A stretch of 64,000 nucleotides of DNA from Ilyonectria destructans (GCA_020740775.1 JAHEWK010000017.1:744001-808000), one strand, 5' to 3'; positions 23,073-35,600 are shown, counted from the stretch's first letter. The notes: generated by a model from the letters alone, not told the origin. Numbers and translations: made by a program.

Positions 23073-24512
23073 CCGAGACTGCCAAATTCCGGCTCTTGAT
23101 CGAATACCATTTCCGCAGGCATAATCGCACTTTCGGTGGTTCTCGATCGAGCCCATCTCTATATCAATATCATACCCGGACTGGACCATACAGATATTCC
23201 CCTGTTTTGATTTTTCTTCTTTTGCTTTTGCTAGGATATACCACTTTGGGATGTACAGACCAAATTCCATCGGGTGACTCACCCCGCTGACAGGAGGAAA
23301 CTGGCTTTGTTGTTCCCCTGACTGGAGGAGAACGGATACCAGTCTTGACTTGGTAGCATCTATTGGCGTTCTTGTTCTGCTACCCAGGTCTAGGATATTG
23401 AACGGCGGGCCGGTTGTCCTGTTCGTCAATGGCTACGCCTGAGTGCAGCACACGTTGCCTCTGGCACTAGTCAGCGTTCCCATGGGACGAGTTCGTTCTC
23501 TTTTTGTTTTTACGCATCACGATTCCCCTTTGTTTGAAGCACCACATGTCCAAGCGCATGCTCTTTTTGGTTGCTTGAGCCAGTTTTGCATTTGGTTCTT
23601 GGATTATCAATCTTTTCCAGCATGAGCGATCACGGCCACATCTCACGAAAGGTGTGTTGCGGTGGGGACGGTTTACAACGGAGTTGACGGACGACGGAAT
23701 GGGTGGGCGAGATGGATGGCAGGTCTGACGAGACGAGACAACGAAACGACTATCGGGTAGGGCTTAATGGAATGGGTGTCATTACCAAGGAACGTGGATG
23801 GGTTGAAATACTCTAAGGCGGCAGTGATGATTGACGAGACGGTGATAAAAGTTGCTGAGGAAGAGGCTCGCAAAGATACCCTGAAGAGGAGAAGTCAAGG
23901 CGATAGAGGTGGAACAAGCGGTGAGGTGCATGGCCACGAAAATTCCCCGCAGGACTTGGTAACGAGGCGAATGTATCTGGACGAAGTTAATAAGGGCCAT
24001 GTGGAATTTAATCTAGTCATCAATTGTGATGGATAGCATAGGCCTCTATTTTGCTGATTGGGCGCAATCCCTGTACGGTCTCCAAGGAGAATTCTGGAAT
24101 AATTTCTGGGGTGGCTGGCTATGTCCTGCTCAGCATCAAGACACAACGACTTCACCTCCCTGGTTGGGATCTGAAATCACCATGAGGAAAGACCTGAGCT
24201 GCGCTGCTGAATGACAGGCTAATTTATCCCAGGGATGGCATAAACCTTCAGGTTGATGCGGACAATCCATGTCTTCCACCTGACGCAACTACCCTGCTTC
24301 TAAAGCCGGGAAATTCCACATCAGCAACGCTACATCCTGACCTGCAGTCCGGTTATCCACTCACAAGGGCATCAGATTCAGCATTACAATGCAGGTGAGA
24401 ATGAGACTCCATATAGGTCAGACTCATCGGACTAACAAGACGGAAAGGCCATGCCGCCCTGCCGAATGACTGGAGCTACTAATTCATCGTGCAGTCGCGG
24501 CAAAAGCCTTGA
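23073..24512. other. 3' flank of C2H2 gene and intergenic
   Basis: The first ~400 bp are T-rich and probably the 3' UTR. No further open frame shows family features. A few short ATG frames (for example near 23767-24036) have no recognisable domain. Confidence 0.4.
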
Positions 24513-24683
24513 TGCTGGGACCATGGATATAATGGTCGCCAGTTTTGCAGTCACAGCAATCTTTACCGACCCCAGCGTGAGAAATCTGGCCGAGCTCCAA
24601 AATTCGCCTTTTGCAGATGCCAGAAAGCATTCACTAGGCTGTCTACAATGAGAGACCACATCAAGAGATGCGACTCGAGCTGA
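24513..24683 (+). pseudogene. Degenerate zinc-finger gene fragment
   Basis: One frame, without start codon and bounded by stops, reads NGRQFCSHSNLY, then a basic REKSGRAPKF linker, then FCRCQKAFTRLSTMRDHIKRC and a stop. This looks like two linked fungal zinc-finger units in which some metal ligands are gone (Tyr and Pro at positions where Cys and His are expected). It is too short to be a gene and has an in-frame TGA just upstream. Interpreted as a relic of a C2H2-type regulator. Confidence 0.4.
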
Positions 24684-25171
24684 AGGCATCGGAAGAGATG
24701 TCGCTTAGACTGTCAGGGAATTTGGTGTATCCAAAGTCTAGTCAGTGCGGCTGGGGTTGCGAAGAGCGGCGTGCAGGGGCGGGGATCCCCGTTCTGCGCC
24801 CCAGAGTCGGCTTGTCCTTCGCAGTGTTCTCGCAATGATTATTGTCGATGCCATCGTCCTACTTATTCCCCTTTTTCTTGGCACGACTTGGGACATGACT
24901 TTTGAAAGAGCCCTCTATACATTCAGTGGTATCCACGGCGCCGCTGAGCCGTCGCTGATCCCACGGCGGCACAGCGGCGAGGCGTGGCGCCCATGTGGCG
25001 CTAAGCCGCTGAATCCGCCACCAAAAGGCCGCCGTGGATATCCTATTGATCTTCGGCGCTCATCCCCCACGACAACCCCCACACTCGCACTTACACGTCA
25101 TGCAGGTTGAGGATGATCCAATGAGATAAAGGGTCGGCTATTATATGCCCCTCAACAGAGCAATCTACAGT
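24684..25171. other. Intergenic, with a 111-bp palindrome-bounded segment
   Basis: No gene. TATCCACGGCG at 24930-24940 is matched by its reverse complement at 25030-25040, bounding a GC-rich 111-bp segment with weaker internal symmetry. It could be a small MITE-like sequence, but no target duplication beyond TA is visible. Confidence 0.35.
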
Positions 25172-26890
25172 TTAAACGTCCTTTGTTTCAATAGCCGAAA
25201 CAGCAAACGGGTTTGCAGTGAAGGTACCGTTAGGATCAGCCTTACCCCTTGCCCTACCCAGTTTCTGGTACTTGTCCGCATCCTCATAATAACATTTCCA
25301 AACCTCCTGCTTCCCCAAGTCCCAGTCACCATAAGAGCCCCAGAGCAAACGTTTGTCCTGCTTACTAAACGGGCTCGAGGGACCAGCCATAATAGAGTCA
25401 TTCTTGGCCTGCCACTTTTCGGCATACTCCTTATACTTGTCACCCACTTCATGAAAGCAGTCCAGCGTCTGGACAACCGACGTGTCCCTCCAGCTGTAGG
25501 AAGTGCCGTTATCCTTGTTTAGATAGAAACGCGAATTGGCGCCTCCAAAGCATTGGATCTGCATTACAAGCTTGCAATGGGTGTAGACTTCGTACTCCTT
25601 ATCCCCTGGGTTATTATCGAGCAACTGGCGCGGGTTATAGATCAAGTCGATGCGATCAATCACAGAGTCGACCCAGCCGTCCTTTTCGAGAGTCTTCGAG
25701 TTGGTGGAGTGGGTGCGCTTGACGTAAGGGAGATCAAACTCTCGCCGCGTGGGGAGGATCCATCTTCCAGTCATCTGAGACATGTCCTCTTCGAACTCGT
25801 CGATGAAGAGAGTCTCATTTTCGAAGAAACCCTTGAGGGCCCGGAACTTGTTGAACCATTGATCAACACTCTCGTCATACTTATCATCTTTGCTGGTCGG
25901 GCACCATTGCGCATAGACCACGATGACGGCGGGGAAGCGACCATTGAGCCACTCAAGAAATTCATCTGCAAGGGCGTTCTTGATCTTGTTTTGAATGTGT
26001 TCCCAAAGACCAGCATTATTCAATGTAGGGAATAGCATCGCTATGGGAAAGTCGGTGCTGAGGACGTTAACAGTGAGGTCAAAGCCTCGCGAGACCTTGA
26101 TATTGTCGGCCATTTGTGCGACGGCGGTAAGCAGCTTTTTGAGGACTTTGGGGGAGTAGATCCAGAGTCCTTTGATTCCATGTGGTCCCTTGAATGCGTT
26201 TGGACCGGCAAAGGTCCCCATGTAGCTCTTGGCCTGATACACCTCGACGGTATAGTGTGAGATGATGCCAAAATTACCTGGACTGCCCCCGAGTATGGCG
26301 TAGAAAAGCTCGGCGTCGTTCTCTTTAGAGATGACTCGAATGACACCGTCGTGGCAGACCATGCGAATGGCTCTGATGTGATCGCCAAAAAGGCCAAAGC
26401 TACGGCCAAGCTGGCCATAACCACCAGTTTGACCATGCCCACCCACACATACGTAAGCGCAATCTCCGTGGGGGACAAACAGTTGGTTGTGCTTGAGATA
26501 TGCGTTGAACTCCTTGAGTTGATTGCTGACGCCAACGTACACCAGTGCTCTATCTTGGTCAATGGGGTCGCGGGGATTCAGAACCATCAAGTCCTTGTAC
26601 GTGTTGCTAAGGTCGATCTGAATGTTATTGCCACTGGTAGACGACGCACCACTGTACTGGTGACCGCCGCTCTTGACAGCGATAGCGACTTTGTTCTCTC
26701 TGGCCCATATCACAGCCTTGGTGACGTCTTCGTCTCGTTTCGGCTGAACGATGAGATCTGGGTACATGTTGCGATCCTCTTGGTGAGTTGAGGTCGCATA
26801 TTGCTGGTTGAAGTAGGCGTAGTCCTGTTTCTCAGCAGGAGTGCCATCGCGGGAGTATTGCATCCCCTCAAAATCTTGAATTCGGACCAT
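25172..26890 (-). CDS. FAD-linked oxidoreductase, BBE-like (PCMH fold)
   Basis: Single exon of 572 aa. The N-terminal FAD-binding domain carries KSGGHQYSGAS at ~residues 73-83, where the His is the usual 8-alpha attachment site for FAD. CAYVCVGGHGQTGGYGQLGR follows at ~144-163, with Cys residues where bicovalent enzymes attach the 6-position of the flavin, so bicovalent flavinylation is plausible. The C-terminal BBE-type tail is present, though NPFAVSAI replaces the more usual N-P-x-S-I ending. There is no secretion signal, unlike many secreted sugar oxidases of this family. Such enzymes oxidise sugars, alkaloid-like amines or polyketides in secondary metabolism. No backbone synthase lies nearby, so the pathway is unknown. 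Confidence 0.88.
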   Translation of the reverse strand: MVRIQDFEGMQYSRDGTPAEKQDYAYFNQQYATSTHQEDRNMYPDLIVQPKRDEDVTKAVIWARENKVAIAVKSGGHQYSGASSTSGNNIQIDLSNTYKDLMVLNPRDPIDQDRALVYVGVSNQLKEFNAYLKHNQLFVPHGDCAYVCVGGHGQTGGYGQLGRSFGLFGDHIRAIRMVCHDGVIRVISKENDAELFYAILGGSPGNFGIISHYTVEVYQAKSYMGTFAGPNAFKGPHGIKGLWIYSPKVLKKLLTAVAQMADNIKVSRGFDLTVNVLSTDFPIAMLFPTLNNAGLWEHIQNKIKNALADEFLEWLNGRFPAVIVVYAQWCPTSKDDKYDESVDQWFNKFRALKGFFENETLFIDEFEEDMSQMTGRWILPTRREFDLPYVKRTHSTNSKTLEKDGWVDSVIDRIDLIYNPRQLLDNNPGDKEYEVYTHCKLVMQIQCFGGANSRFYLNKDNGTSYSWRDTSVVQTLDCFHEVGDKYKEYAEKWQAKNDSIMAGPSSPFSKQDKRLLWGSYGDWDLGKQEVWKCYYEDADKYQKLGRARGKADPNGTFTANPFAVSAIETKDV

Positions 26891-27796
26891 GATTGCTTTC
26901 TGAAAGAAGTCAAATACCGGTACAAAATTGGCTGAAGTCTCTGGTGGACACGCTTAAGACGCGAGCGGCATCCAGTTTTATACTTTTCAGGAGTGCTTAG
27001 GGACACGGGCTAGATTTGGAGGCGTTCAGCCGCCTCGGTGATTTTGACGTGATATCTGTAAGCTCAAGTGTAACATTGATTTGGTGCACATTCCTCGAGC
27101 TTGAGACACGCAACACGGTCACCTTACAGCGCCACCGTTATCTCGGCCAGCCTCGTTGTCCCAATCTCCATCCAAGTCGAGCCGTGTCTCACGCTGTTGA
27201 TGATCATTAGACACATTTAGGAGAATGACTATGTGCTCGTGTCTTACGCTTTTACTGCAAGTGGTTTTGTCACCCTGTCAGGATCGTGCGGGTATTTAGG
27301 CATTGATACTGCCACAGCTTATGACCACGGAATCTGTTGAGGACCTCGTGACCCTTCCAAGACTAGTTAGGGCTGCATCGAGTGTCAAGCATCCTTCCTA
27401 GTGTGACTGTAACGCACGTAAACTCTCGCCGTCAGTAAGATTCAGAAATGTGCCAAAATCCATTCAGCCAGCCCTCCTTCAGCCTCCACATGAAGTTGTT
27501 TCAGCTCAATACGGGCCGCGGAAGCATTCCTTGAGCTCCAAGCCACTGCGGTGAAAAGACGCTGGTTGGGCCCTTCTGTTCGGTTTTTCACTTTTCACAT
27601 TCTTAATCTCGAACATGTGATAACATGTGGTGAAAACCTGTCACACTTTGCGGATGAATGCAAGCAAAGAAGGACTCTTGATTTCTCTACCTAATAATGG
27701 TCTGAATGTTAGTTTTTATGCTGTCTATGCTATTGGAATAGGGGAAGGCTTCGTAAGCTAATAGAGCCCTATGACTACTGTAGAAACTCGTAAAAT
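26891..27796. other. Intergenic upstream of FAD oxidase, no gene seen
   Basis: Probable promoter of the FAD oxidase followed by unstructured sequence. No open frame with family features and no clear repeat. Confidence 0.4.
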
Positions 27797-28110
27797 TCAC
27801 CCTCGAAGCACCTTACTCGGTATCCTAGTGATATCCGTGTCTAGGAGGCTATCGCTGGCATCGTTCGCGATCTTATTTGCGGTGCCCGCGACCTCGGATC
27901 CTACCTTAGCAGAGGTACCGACTGAATAACCCACGATCTTCATCTCGGTGCAGGTGATATCTCCCGCCACCTTAAGGGCTATGCTGGCACTATCGCCTGT
28001 AAATTTTCTCCACAATGGTGTGCGAGTCAGATGTCACCTTTGCGAACTATCCCGGCAATATTAGACGCAACCTCTGAGACAACGGTCACGAAACCTTGGG
28101 ATCTGTCCCT
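27797..28110 (-). pseudogene. Fragment of an Ala/Ser/Val-rich helical protein
   Basis: Two minus-strand frames with similar, gene-like composition (SEVASNIAGIVRKGD, then GDSASIALKVAGDITC, GSEVAGTANKIANDASDSLL) are separated by stops and a frame change. The recurring A/V/I-A-x-K/D pattern suggests an amphipathic helical repeat protein. No start codon or family can be named. A short intron between the two parts is possible, but flanking exons are missing, so it is called a relic. Confidence 0.3.
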
Positions 28111-28702
28111 GGTTAAGCCAAGCATTGAGTTCAGGGCAGCGCGGCGGGAGTGGACATCTGTACGCCATTCATGAACATGAAGGAAGGCCTCAAGAAGTAT
28201 TGGGCTTCAAGTACCTAGGCTCTTCTTTGCATTCACATGTTGTATCTTGACTGGAAATGGTAAGGTTTCTATGGCTCAGCGAAGCGTCACTCTGAGCGGT
28301 GACACGGCTTATGCCAGCTAGTGGTGGCACATCGAACGTGAAGTGGGCTGACATGGCTTCTCTCGGCTTCTATATCGCCGAATCACATGCACCCGTCGCG
28401 TCAACACCTGCAAGGATAGCCTTTGGAGGCTGTCGATTCAATTGGACTGCCTTTAAAGTGCGAGCTCGAACTGCTGTTAGGATTTTAATAATTCAAGCCA
28501 CAGCTACTGGCTATTTAGTTGGCAGGTGTATTGTACTTCAAGCAGATGTTGCTGACATCTGATGGCCTGGGAGTGGGAAGTGCCACTCACGCCACGCGAT
28601 GCCGGTAACCGAGGGCATATGCAGCTATGACGCTACCGTCGTATCGCCTGACGAAAAAATATACTCTGTAGGACTACTCGTTCACATTGGCTTACATGTG
28701 TT

Positions 28703-29581
28703 ACGAGCCCAGATTGTCTGAAGTGTCTGATTGGGTGTATGTCTGATCTTGATTGCGTCAGGTCCCCGCTCTGAGTCCCTGTACATCCTTTATGCTGAAG
28801 TAGCTAGAAGGATATTGCTATAAAAATTACACGCCCAGTTATCCAAAATACACACCGTGACAACATGCGTTCGAAAAGAATGTCAGTTGTTGGATTGACC
28901 CTCGGGTGGCGGAACAAGGGCCGGATAGGCACAATCCTCTGATATATCAATATCCTGATCTTAGCCATAGAGTGTGAGATTGACCCAAAACCCCTCATAA
29001 GAAAAGAGGGAGCCGGAGGCATCCTAGATCAAGACAATCATCATCTTTGGTCTCCACATCGTATTGAACACTATCCCTGTGATCGAATTGACCGTTACGG
29101 ATCCATCATCAGTTACAAGCCACAAAAGTTAGACTAGTGTTGGATTGACCCCCAGGTGGCGGAATAAGGGCCGGATAAGTGTTGGATTTGCGTTGCACTT
29201 ATCCAGATGAATCTAGTAAATGAAGGGGAGGAATGCAGTGATTCTATTGATTGATCTTGTCCGCCTGCCCGCCAACTTTTCCATGTACGCCTGGGAACCA
29301 ACATTGCTGCAGTTCCTTCACAAGGATTCTGAACCAAGCTTTCATTAGACTATAGTCTTGTGATTCAATCTCCCTAGCCGTATCCAACAGACACTTCTGA
29401 CAATCCTAGCTCGTGACATTAACTGCCACGGTGTGTATTTTGGATAATTGGGCGTGTAATTGTTACAGCAATCCTTCTAGCTACTTCAGTATAAGGATGT
29501 ACAGGAACTCAGAGCGGGGAGGGGACGGAACGAAAAAAAAACACGTACCCAATCAGACACTTCAGAGAATCTGGGCTCGTG
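28703..29581. mobile_element. Non-autonomous element with ~158-bp terminal inverted repeats
   Basis: Left arm 28703-28862 and right arm 29424-29581 are reverse complements over ~158 bp with few mismatches, bounded outside by ACGAGCCCAGAT / ATCTGGGCTCGT and inside by CCAAAATACACACCGTG and its complement. The ~560-bp interior has no transposase. It holds two partial copies of an LTR-like sequence starting TGTTGGATTGACC (from ~28889 and ~29138) and a ~56-bp segment matching the neighbouring DUF2235 gene (29264-29319). Related outer and inner sequence recurs at 54880-55107. It is either a foldback/MITE-type element or two LTR fragments in inverted order. No target duplication was identified. Confidence 0.6.
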
Positions 29582-29682
29582 ACGAGTCCCCCACCCCTTC
29601 AAGATGTTTGAGAACTTGGATTCACGATCCAGTCTGTTCACTATGCATGCATGATATTGAAGTTAGTAGAAATCCTCCCTGA

Positions 29683-31350
29683 TCAATCCACTACACTTGT
29701 ACGCCGATTGTCCCTGTCCATTACAATCCCATTGTCTCTATCCAGCTCCAACAGAATGTTTCTCGGACAGAGCAGCCGGGACAAACTCTCCCCAACTTTG
29801 AACTTGATGGCCCCAGCCTCATTATACATGAGACTCATTCTCTTGTCCTCGCGCATCACGTACTCTGACAAAGGCTGAACGCCCTGCTTCACCCATATCC
29901 ACCCTCTCTTTTCGTCGGGCTCTGAAAGAGTCCACCCGTGCATCGACGCCGGGCTCCAAGACTTGACCTTCCATTCGCGGATTCGGACCATAGGGTGGAA
30001 GAATTCATTCGTAGCGCCACTGGTGCCGTCTCCCGGATCCCTTGAATAGTCGCCAGGTGTGCGGTCTTGCCGTCCGAGAAGTCGGAAGAAGGCACCTTGT
30101 ATCCCAGAGAAGTTGTCCACGATTGGCCCGGAACCCCAACCATTGGCGAGGTTGTTGATTGCCAGCCGATGCTCCTCAATGAGGGTGTTGATTGCGTCCT
30201 CTTCAAAGGTGAGCATGCCGGAGACGTTGTCCACCTAGATTGGCACAACTCAGTTAACCAACTGCAGTGTAGTAAGCAAGTTGGATATATAGAGCTCACC
30301 ATCCACGCAAATGTGTTGTTCCCAATCTCTCCCTGATCGCCGGCGGTGGGTGGGAAATCTGCCTGCCCGCCAATGTTTCCATGTACGCCTGGGAACCAAC
30401 ATTGCTGCAGTTCCTTCGCAGGACTATCGTCGGTCTTGTGCCAAATAGTAGGAGGAAAGGTCAATCTTTTCTCGTCGATAGCAAGGGCTTGGAAGGCATA
30501 GTCCACACCTAGTCGAGGGCTTTTATTTAGTTATTGGACGCCTTCCGTGTGTCTCGCAATACTCACGTTTTGATAAATTCGTGTTATGGAAAGCGTACTG
30601 CTTGTTGACAGGGACGCCAGTCTTTGTGAGCCACTTCACAAAACCCCATTCCGGAATACCCTTCACCCAGACGTTAGCAAATTGGAAAGCATCCGTGATG
30701 CGGCTTGTGTCATTTACCAGAGCGCCAACTGTGTCCCAAACGCCAACTATTTTGACCCTCACGTCTGTCAACCCCACCTCTTTGGCATGATTTCGGTACC
30801 AAGTGGAGCGCCTGAACGACTCGCCGCTTGTATTTTGGCGATACGCCTGCCACATTTCCGCAAACCGGGGCATGTGCACTGCTGAGAGGACCCCGATGTC
30901 GCAAACGAGGCCGGCGACAGAACGGACGGTGAAGGCCCCACGCGAGAAGCCAAAGAAGGAAAGCTCGTCACCCGGCTCATAGTTATTGGAGATGAATTCA
31001 TAGACCTGGCAAACATCATTGTCAAGACCCCAGCCCAGGCCGCCTGCAAGCGCAAAAGAAAAAATCAGTCAACCAAGTGTCCTCAGGTGGAAGGAGTGCG
31101 ATTCAAGGCGAGACTCACCGAATATTGCCTTCTGGAAGGGCAGGTCCCCCGAGCCGAGGCCTGAATGGTAAGACACAACCTGCTTGACGGCTAAACCATC
31201 CTCATTGATGCCGGTGCTTGCAATCGCTCGAGCAAGTGTGGCGACGTTGGACGGCTTGGACGCATCTCCCAAATTCGACGCCAACCATGTACCGTCGGCG
31301 CAGAGGATTATGCGCTTGTAGCTTGCCAACTTGGGGGAGTTCGGTGCCAT
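29683..31350 (-). CDS. DUF2235 alpha/beta-hydrolase (Tle1-like phospholipase fold)
   Basis: Four exons (31350-31119, 31043-30567, 30508-30300, 30234-29683) give about 489 aa. Splice junctions restore FGGGLGWGLDND and NLSKRVDYAFQAL. DUF2235 landmarks are in order: RIILCADGTW near residue 14; GFSRGAF with the nucleophile Ser; KIVGVWDTVGAL with the likely catalytic Asp; WFPGVHGNIGG with the likely catalytic His. The Ser-Asp-His triad is therefore complete. The domain is shared with bacterial type VI phospholipase effectors. Fungal copies are numerous and mostly uncharacterised. No signal peptide. The 3' end lies ~100 bp from the inverted-repeat element, which contains a copy of this gene's catalytic-His region. 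Confidence 0.9.
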
Positions 31351-32673
31351 GATGTGCGGAAGTTGAATCAATAGAGAACGTGGAGGACAACAAAGGATTG
31401 GTTTGTGAGAGACAGCACTTGATTGTTGTATAATGTTGCACGATGATAGACAGCTCGGCAGGTAGGTAAAAATGCGGTTGTATTTTTCCTATAGTTAGTG
31501 CATTGGTGTCCGTAGTTTTCAGTTTCCATCGAAGTAGCTAGTATATGAATCTTATATCTTACTACGATATAGATACCACAATACAAGCTCGTCCTATACA
31601 ATGTGATAAGGCGGTTTCTGTTACCCTATCCTTAACGCTAACATACATTCCTTGACTACACATATGTAGCGCCGTAAGCATGTAAATGTGACATTTGTAA
31701 ATCAGTTTCCTAGACCGCTTTCAGTGACAGTATTAACGTTACGGGGTACTCCAGCCTTGCAGTTCCTGATTCATTCGACGCGATATCCTCACATGTCAAA
31801 CTATGGTTCATTTGAGACAACCTCTTCACATGCCAAATGCTAATAAGACATTGATGACTGTGAGACCGTCGGCTGAAAATCATACTACAGATAAGAGGCT
31901 ACCGTTCCTACCACACGTTTTACGGTGACACAACATCAACCCAGTAGGAGATGTCTCTCCCGCAGTCAACGGATAGCACGGCAGGGTTGGCTGAAAACAA
32001 CATCCAATGGTGCTAGCTACCACCCTACTTCATAACGCCTCACTTCGGACAATGTCAGACGCATCTTTCAGCTTGCCATTGATGGAACGGCGAGGTCAAC
32101 TACGAATGATGTCAATACGAAATAATTTTTTTGAGGAACCAATGGTCATCGAGGTTTAGTAAAAGCCGATTTCAAGATGGAAAGGTCCATGGTAGTTGCT
32201 GCCAGTGGGAGTCGTCGGGCTGACTTTGGCGAGAAGTAAGTGGCTTATGCACATTCGAACTGCCGGATGAAACCCCCTCAATATCTACTGGCCAGTAGGT
32301 CATTATTGCGTAAAAGTGCAAGACGCGTAATCTTCGGTGAAATCTTCTGCGCCATGCGGCCGTCAATACAGGCTGCTACCGATGTCTATACGAAGCAGCT
32401 TACTGTCGTACTGTACATCATGTCACGTACGACGATTTTACATGTGATTTCTTAGAATACTGTGTAGCTGTAACCGTGTATAAGGTTAGTCAGAGAAAGT
32501 ACCTTACATGCGTCAAAGCTCTAGCTCGAGTGGTTCTGGGTTTGAGTTGTGTTATATCACATGTTTGCTTGTTCCTACTTAAGAACTGAAAAAACTCCGA
32601 CCATTTGTAGCTACGAATGGGCAAATGATCCTCTCTCATTTTCATTTTCTCAAGAACATTTCTTGACGCAAAC
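31351..32673. other. Intergenic between divergent DUF2235 and oxygenase genes
   Basis: About 1.3 kb of AT-leaning sequence that must hold both promoters. No coding features and no long repeat recognised. Confidence 0.5.
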
Positions 32674-35600
32674 ATGGACTCCTCCAGCGAAAACAAGCCA
32701 ACCAACGTGCAGTCACGCCTAGTCGAGCTTCTTTCAGAAGCTCGGCGCGATCTTCTAAGCCAAACGGGCCACATTCTACCCAATTTGAGTCTACTTGCCG
32801 GGGCCAAGGATGTGATTTCCAAGGGCGGTCAGATTGATGATCGCAAATACCTCGTAGGTGTTCTAGCACTTGCCGGATTAACGAGTGATGTGCCGAGAAA
32901 TTAACCGGAACTTCTGCCGTATCAGGTGGAAAACATCATCCAAGTTGCCTCGTCTCTGCCAGATGACTCTAAGCTTCGGGGTGACCTCAATGCAAGGTTC
33001 ATCGACACTCTATGGCGCAACCTGCAGCATCCGCCGATTTCGTATCTGGGAGACGAATTCAGATACCGCACCGCTGATGGCTCCAACAACGTAAGTTTGC
33101 CGTTTTGAAGAGTGATGAGCCTGGAGACCTAACGAGTAATTTTATAGAACATCACATATCCCAAACTCGGTGCCGCAGGAAGCCATTACGCTCGAAGCGT
33201 CGCTCCAAAGCATCAAGGGCCTCTCGATCTTCCGGATCCATCAGTTATTTTCGAAAGTAGGCTATCTATCTAGTCAAGACGGAAAGGAGGCTAACAGTAT
33301 CAGGTCTTCTGGCGCGAAACACGTCTGTAAAGGAACACCCCACGAAGGTTTCTAGCAGTCTCTTCCACTTCGCCACCATCATCATCCACGGTAATTCCGT
33401 AATCCCCCAAAACACTCTTTCAAGTTCGAGCTATTCTAAATCATGTGGCACAGATCTTTTCCACACTGACGAGGCAGACAGAACCAGGTTAAGAAATTCA
33501 TCATATCTTGACCTGGGCCCGCTGTACGGCAACAACATGGATGAGCAAAAGAGAGTCCGGACTTTCAAGGATGGGCTCTTGAAAAAAGACACATTTTCCG
33601 AAAGCCGATTTCTCAGTCAGCCTCCCGGTGTTTGTGCTCTCGTTGTAGCCTTCAATCGCTTCCACAACTACATTGTTCAGGAGTTGGCAATCATCAACGA
33701 GCGTGGGCGCTTCAGCCTACCGGCGGGTATGACTGAAGACGACCCCAACTACAGCAAGGCTCAATCAAAACGTGACAATGATCTGTTTCAGACGGGAAGA
33801 CTGTAAAGATATTGCACTCGACTTGATGGCTGCTTTTGCTGACCAACCTACTCCAGCATCACCTGCGGTCTGTACATCAACATTATCCTGGGTGACTACC
33901 TGCGAACCATTTTAAATCTTAACCGTAACCCCATCCATTCCGATTGGAAACTGGACCCGCGAGAAGACTTCGATACTGTCTTCGACTCGGAGGGAACCCC
34001 TCGAGGAATTGGCAACCAAGTCAGCGCTGAATTCAACATGATCTATCGATGGCATAGTGCTACGAGTGCTCAAGATGAGAAGTGGACGAATGATCTCTTT
34101 TACGAAATCTTCGGCCCCAATGTCAGCATCGGTGAGTCGTATACATGCTCCTACTCGGAGCCCTATACTTACTATGAGGTGTTCCCCCAGACGACATGCC
34201 TGTCGATAAGTTCCTCCAAGGTGTCCGCCAGTGGACCATGAATATGCCTCGAGAACCCGAGAAATGGACGTTTGGCGGCTTGAAAAGGGCTGAGGATGGA
34301 AGTTTCTCGGATGATGGGCTCGTCAAACTTCTCCAAGCTGCCACTGAGAGCGTGGCTGGTATGCGATCCTCCTTGGTCTATTCCTTCGACTAATTCACTG
34401 ACCATATCTTGACCATCTGTAGGAGCGTTTGGGGCTCGGAATATCCCCCGTGTTCTGAAGGTCGTCGAGATATACGGAATTCAGCAAGGGCGCGAGTGGG
34501 GCCTGGCGTCACTGAATGAACTCAGAGAGTTCTTCAAGCTGAAGCCCTATTCTTCGTTCAGTAAATCGGACACCCTGTTCTCTTGGAAAAGCATTACAGC
34601 TAATTCTTATCAGCGGACGTAAACCCCGATCCATCTATTGCTGAAGCTCGTAAGATTAGCGACTGCTTATGAGTTGACATTTCTGTGCTAATCTGGCAAT
34701 ATAGTCGAAGCGCTCTACGGACATCCAGACAACATCGAGCTTTATCCAGGGCTTCTAGCCGAGGATGTCAAGAAACCAATCGTTCCAGGTTCTGGGCTGT
34801 GTCCCGGATTCACAACGTCATTTTCAATCCTCTCTGATGCTGTCGCCCTGGTTCGTGGAGACAGGTTCTACTCGGTTGATTACAACCCCTCGAACCTAAC
34901 AAGCTTCGGGTGAGCTACCCGACTTTTAGTAGAGTTTCACAATTTGTCTTGCATTTATGCTAACGTGAGAATAGTTTCAATGAGGCTGGTTCTGACTGTG
35001 ATGTTGCCGGGGGTGGAGTAATGTATAAGCTCCTGATGAGGGCGTTCCCTGGGTGGTATCGGGCAAACAGCGTGTCCGCTCTGTACCCCTTCACCACTCC
35101 AGAAGGAAATAAAGAGATCTTCGACAAGCTTGGCACCTCGAAGGACCTGGATTTCAACAAACCAGTGTTCGTTGGCCCTCCAAAACCAATTAATACGTGG
35201 CAGGGGGTTGTCAATACGCTAGAGAACCAGTCGCAGTTCCGCGTCCCATGTTAGTTGCCTACCTCCATCTCAACTCCTCTCTTCGGTTTCACGTAATGAA
35301 GACTGATGTCATAACAGGGGGGGCACATACCTTTCAACTCACTCACCATGACTACATGCTCAGCGGAGACAGTCCCGCCAATGCCCGACAGAGAGCCGTG
35401 GTCCAGGACTGTTTGTACAGCCCCAAAAATGGTCTCGAAGAAGTGCGGCGATTCTACGAAGAGACGACCACCAAACTCATTCGTCAGAACAGTCGCAAGA
35501 TTGGCGACTCGTACCAAGTGGACGTGGTGAAAGAGTAGGTGACCTATTGCGTATGACCTTCACAATCCACTAACCTCGAAAAGCATCGGAAATCTTGCGC

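Noticed and set aside
24930..25040. MITE with TATCCACGGCG inverted ends
   Set aside because: Only 11 bp of perfect symmetry, no convincing target duplication and no second copy in the window. Left as a palindrome-bounded segment.
25145..26035. Long plus-strand open frames opposite the FAD oxidase
   Set aside because: They mirror the codons of the 572-aa minus-strand enzyme, which has clear family motifs. The plus frames have none.
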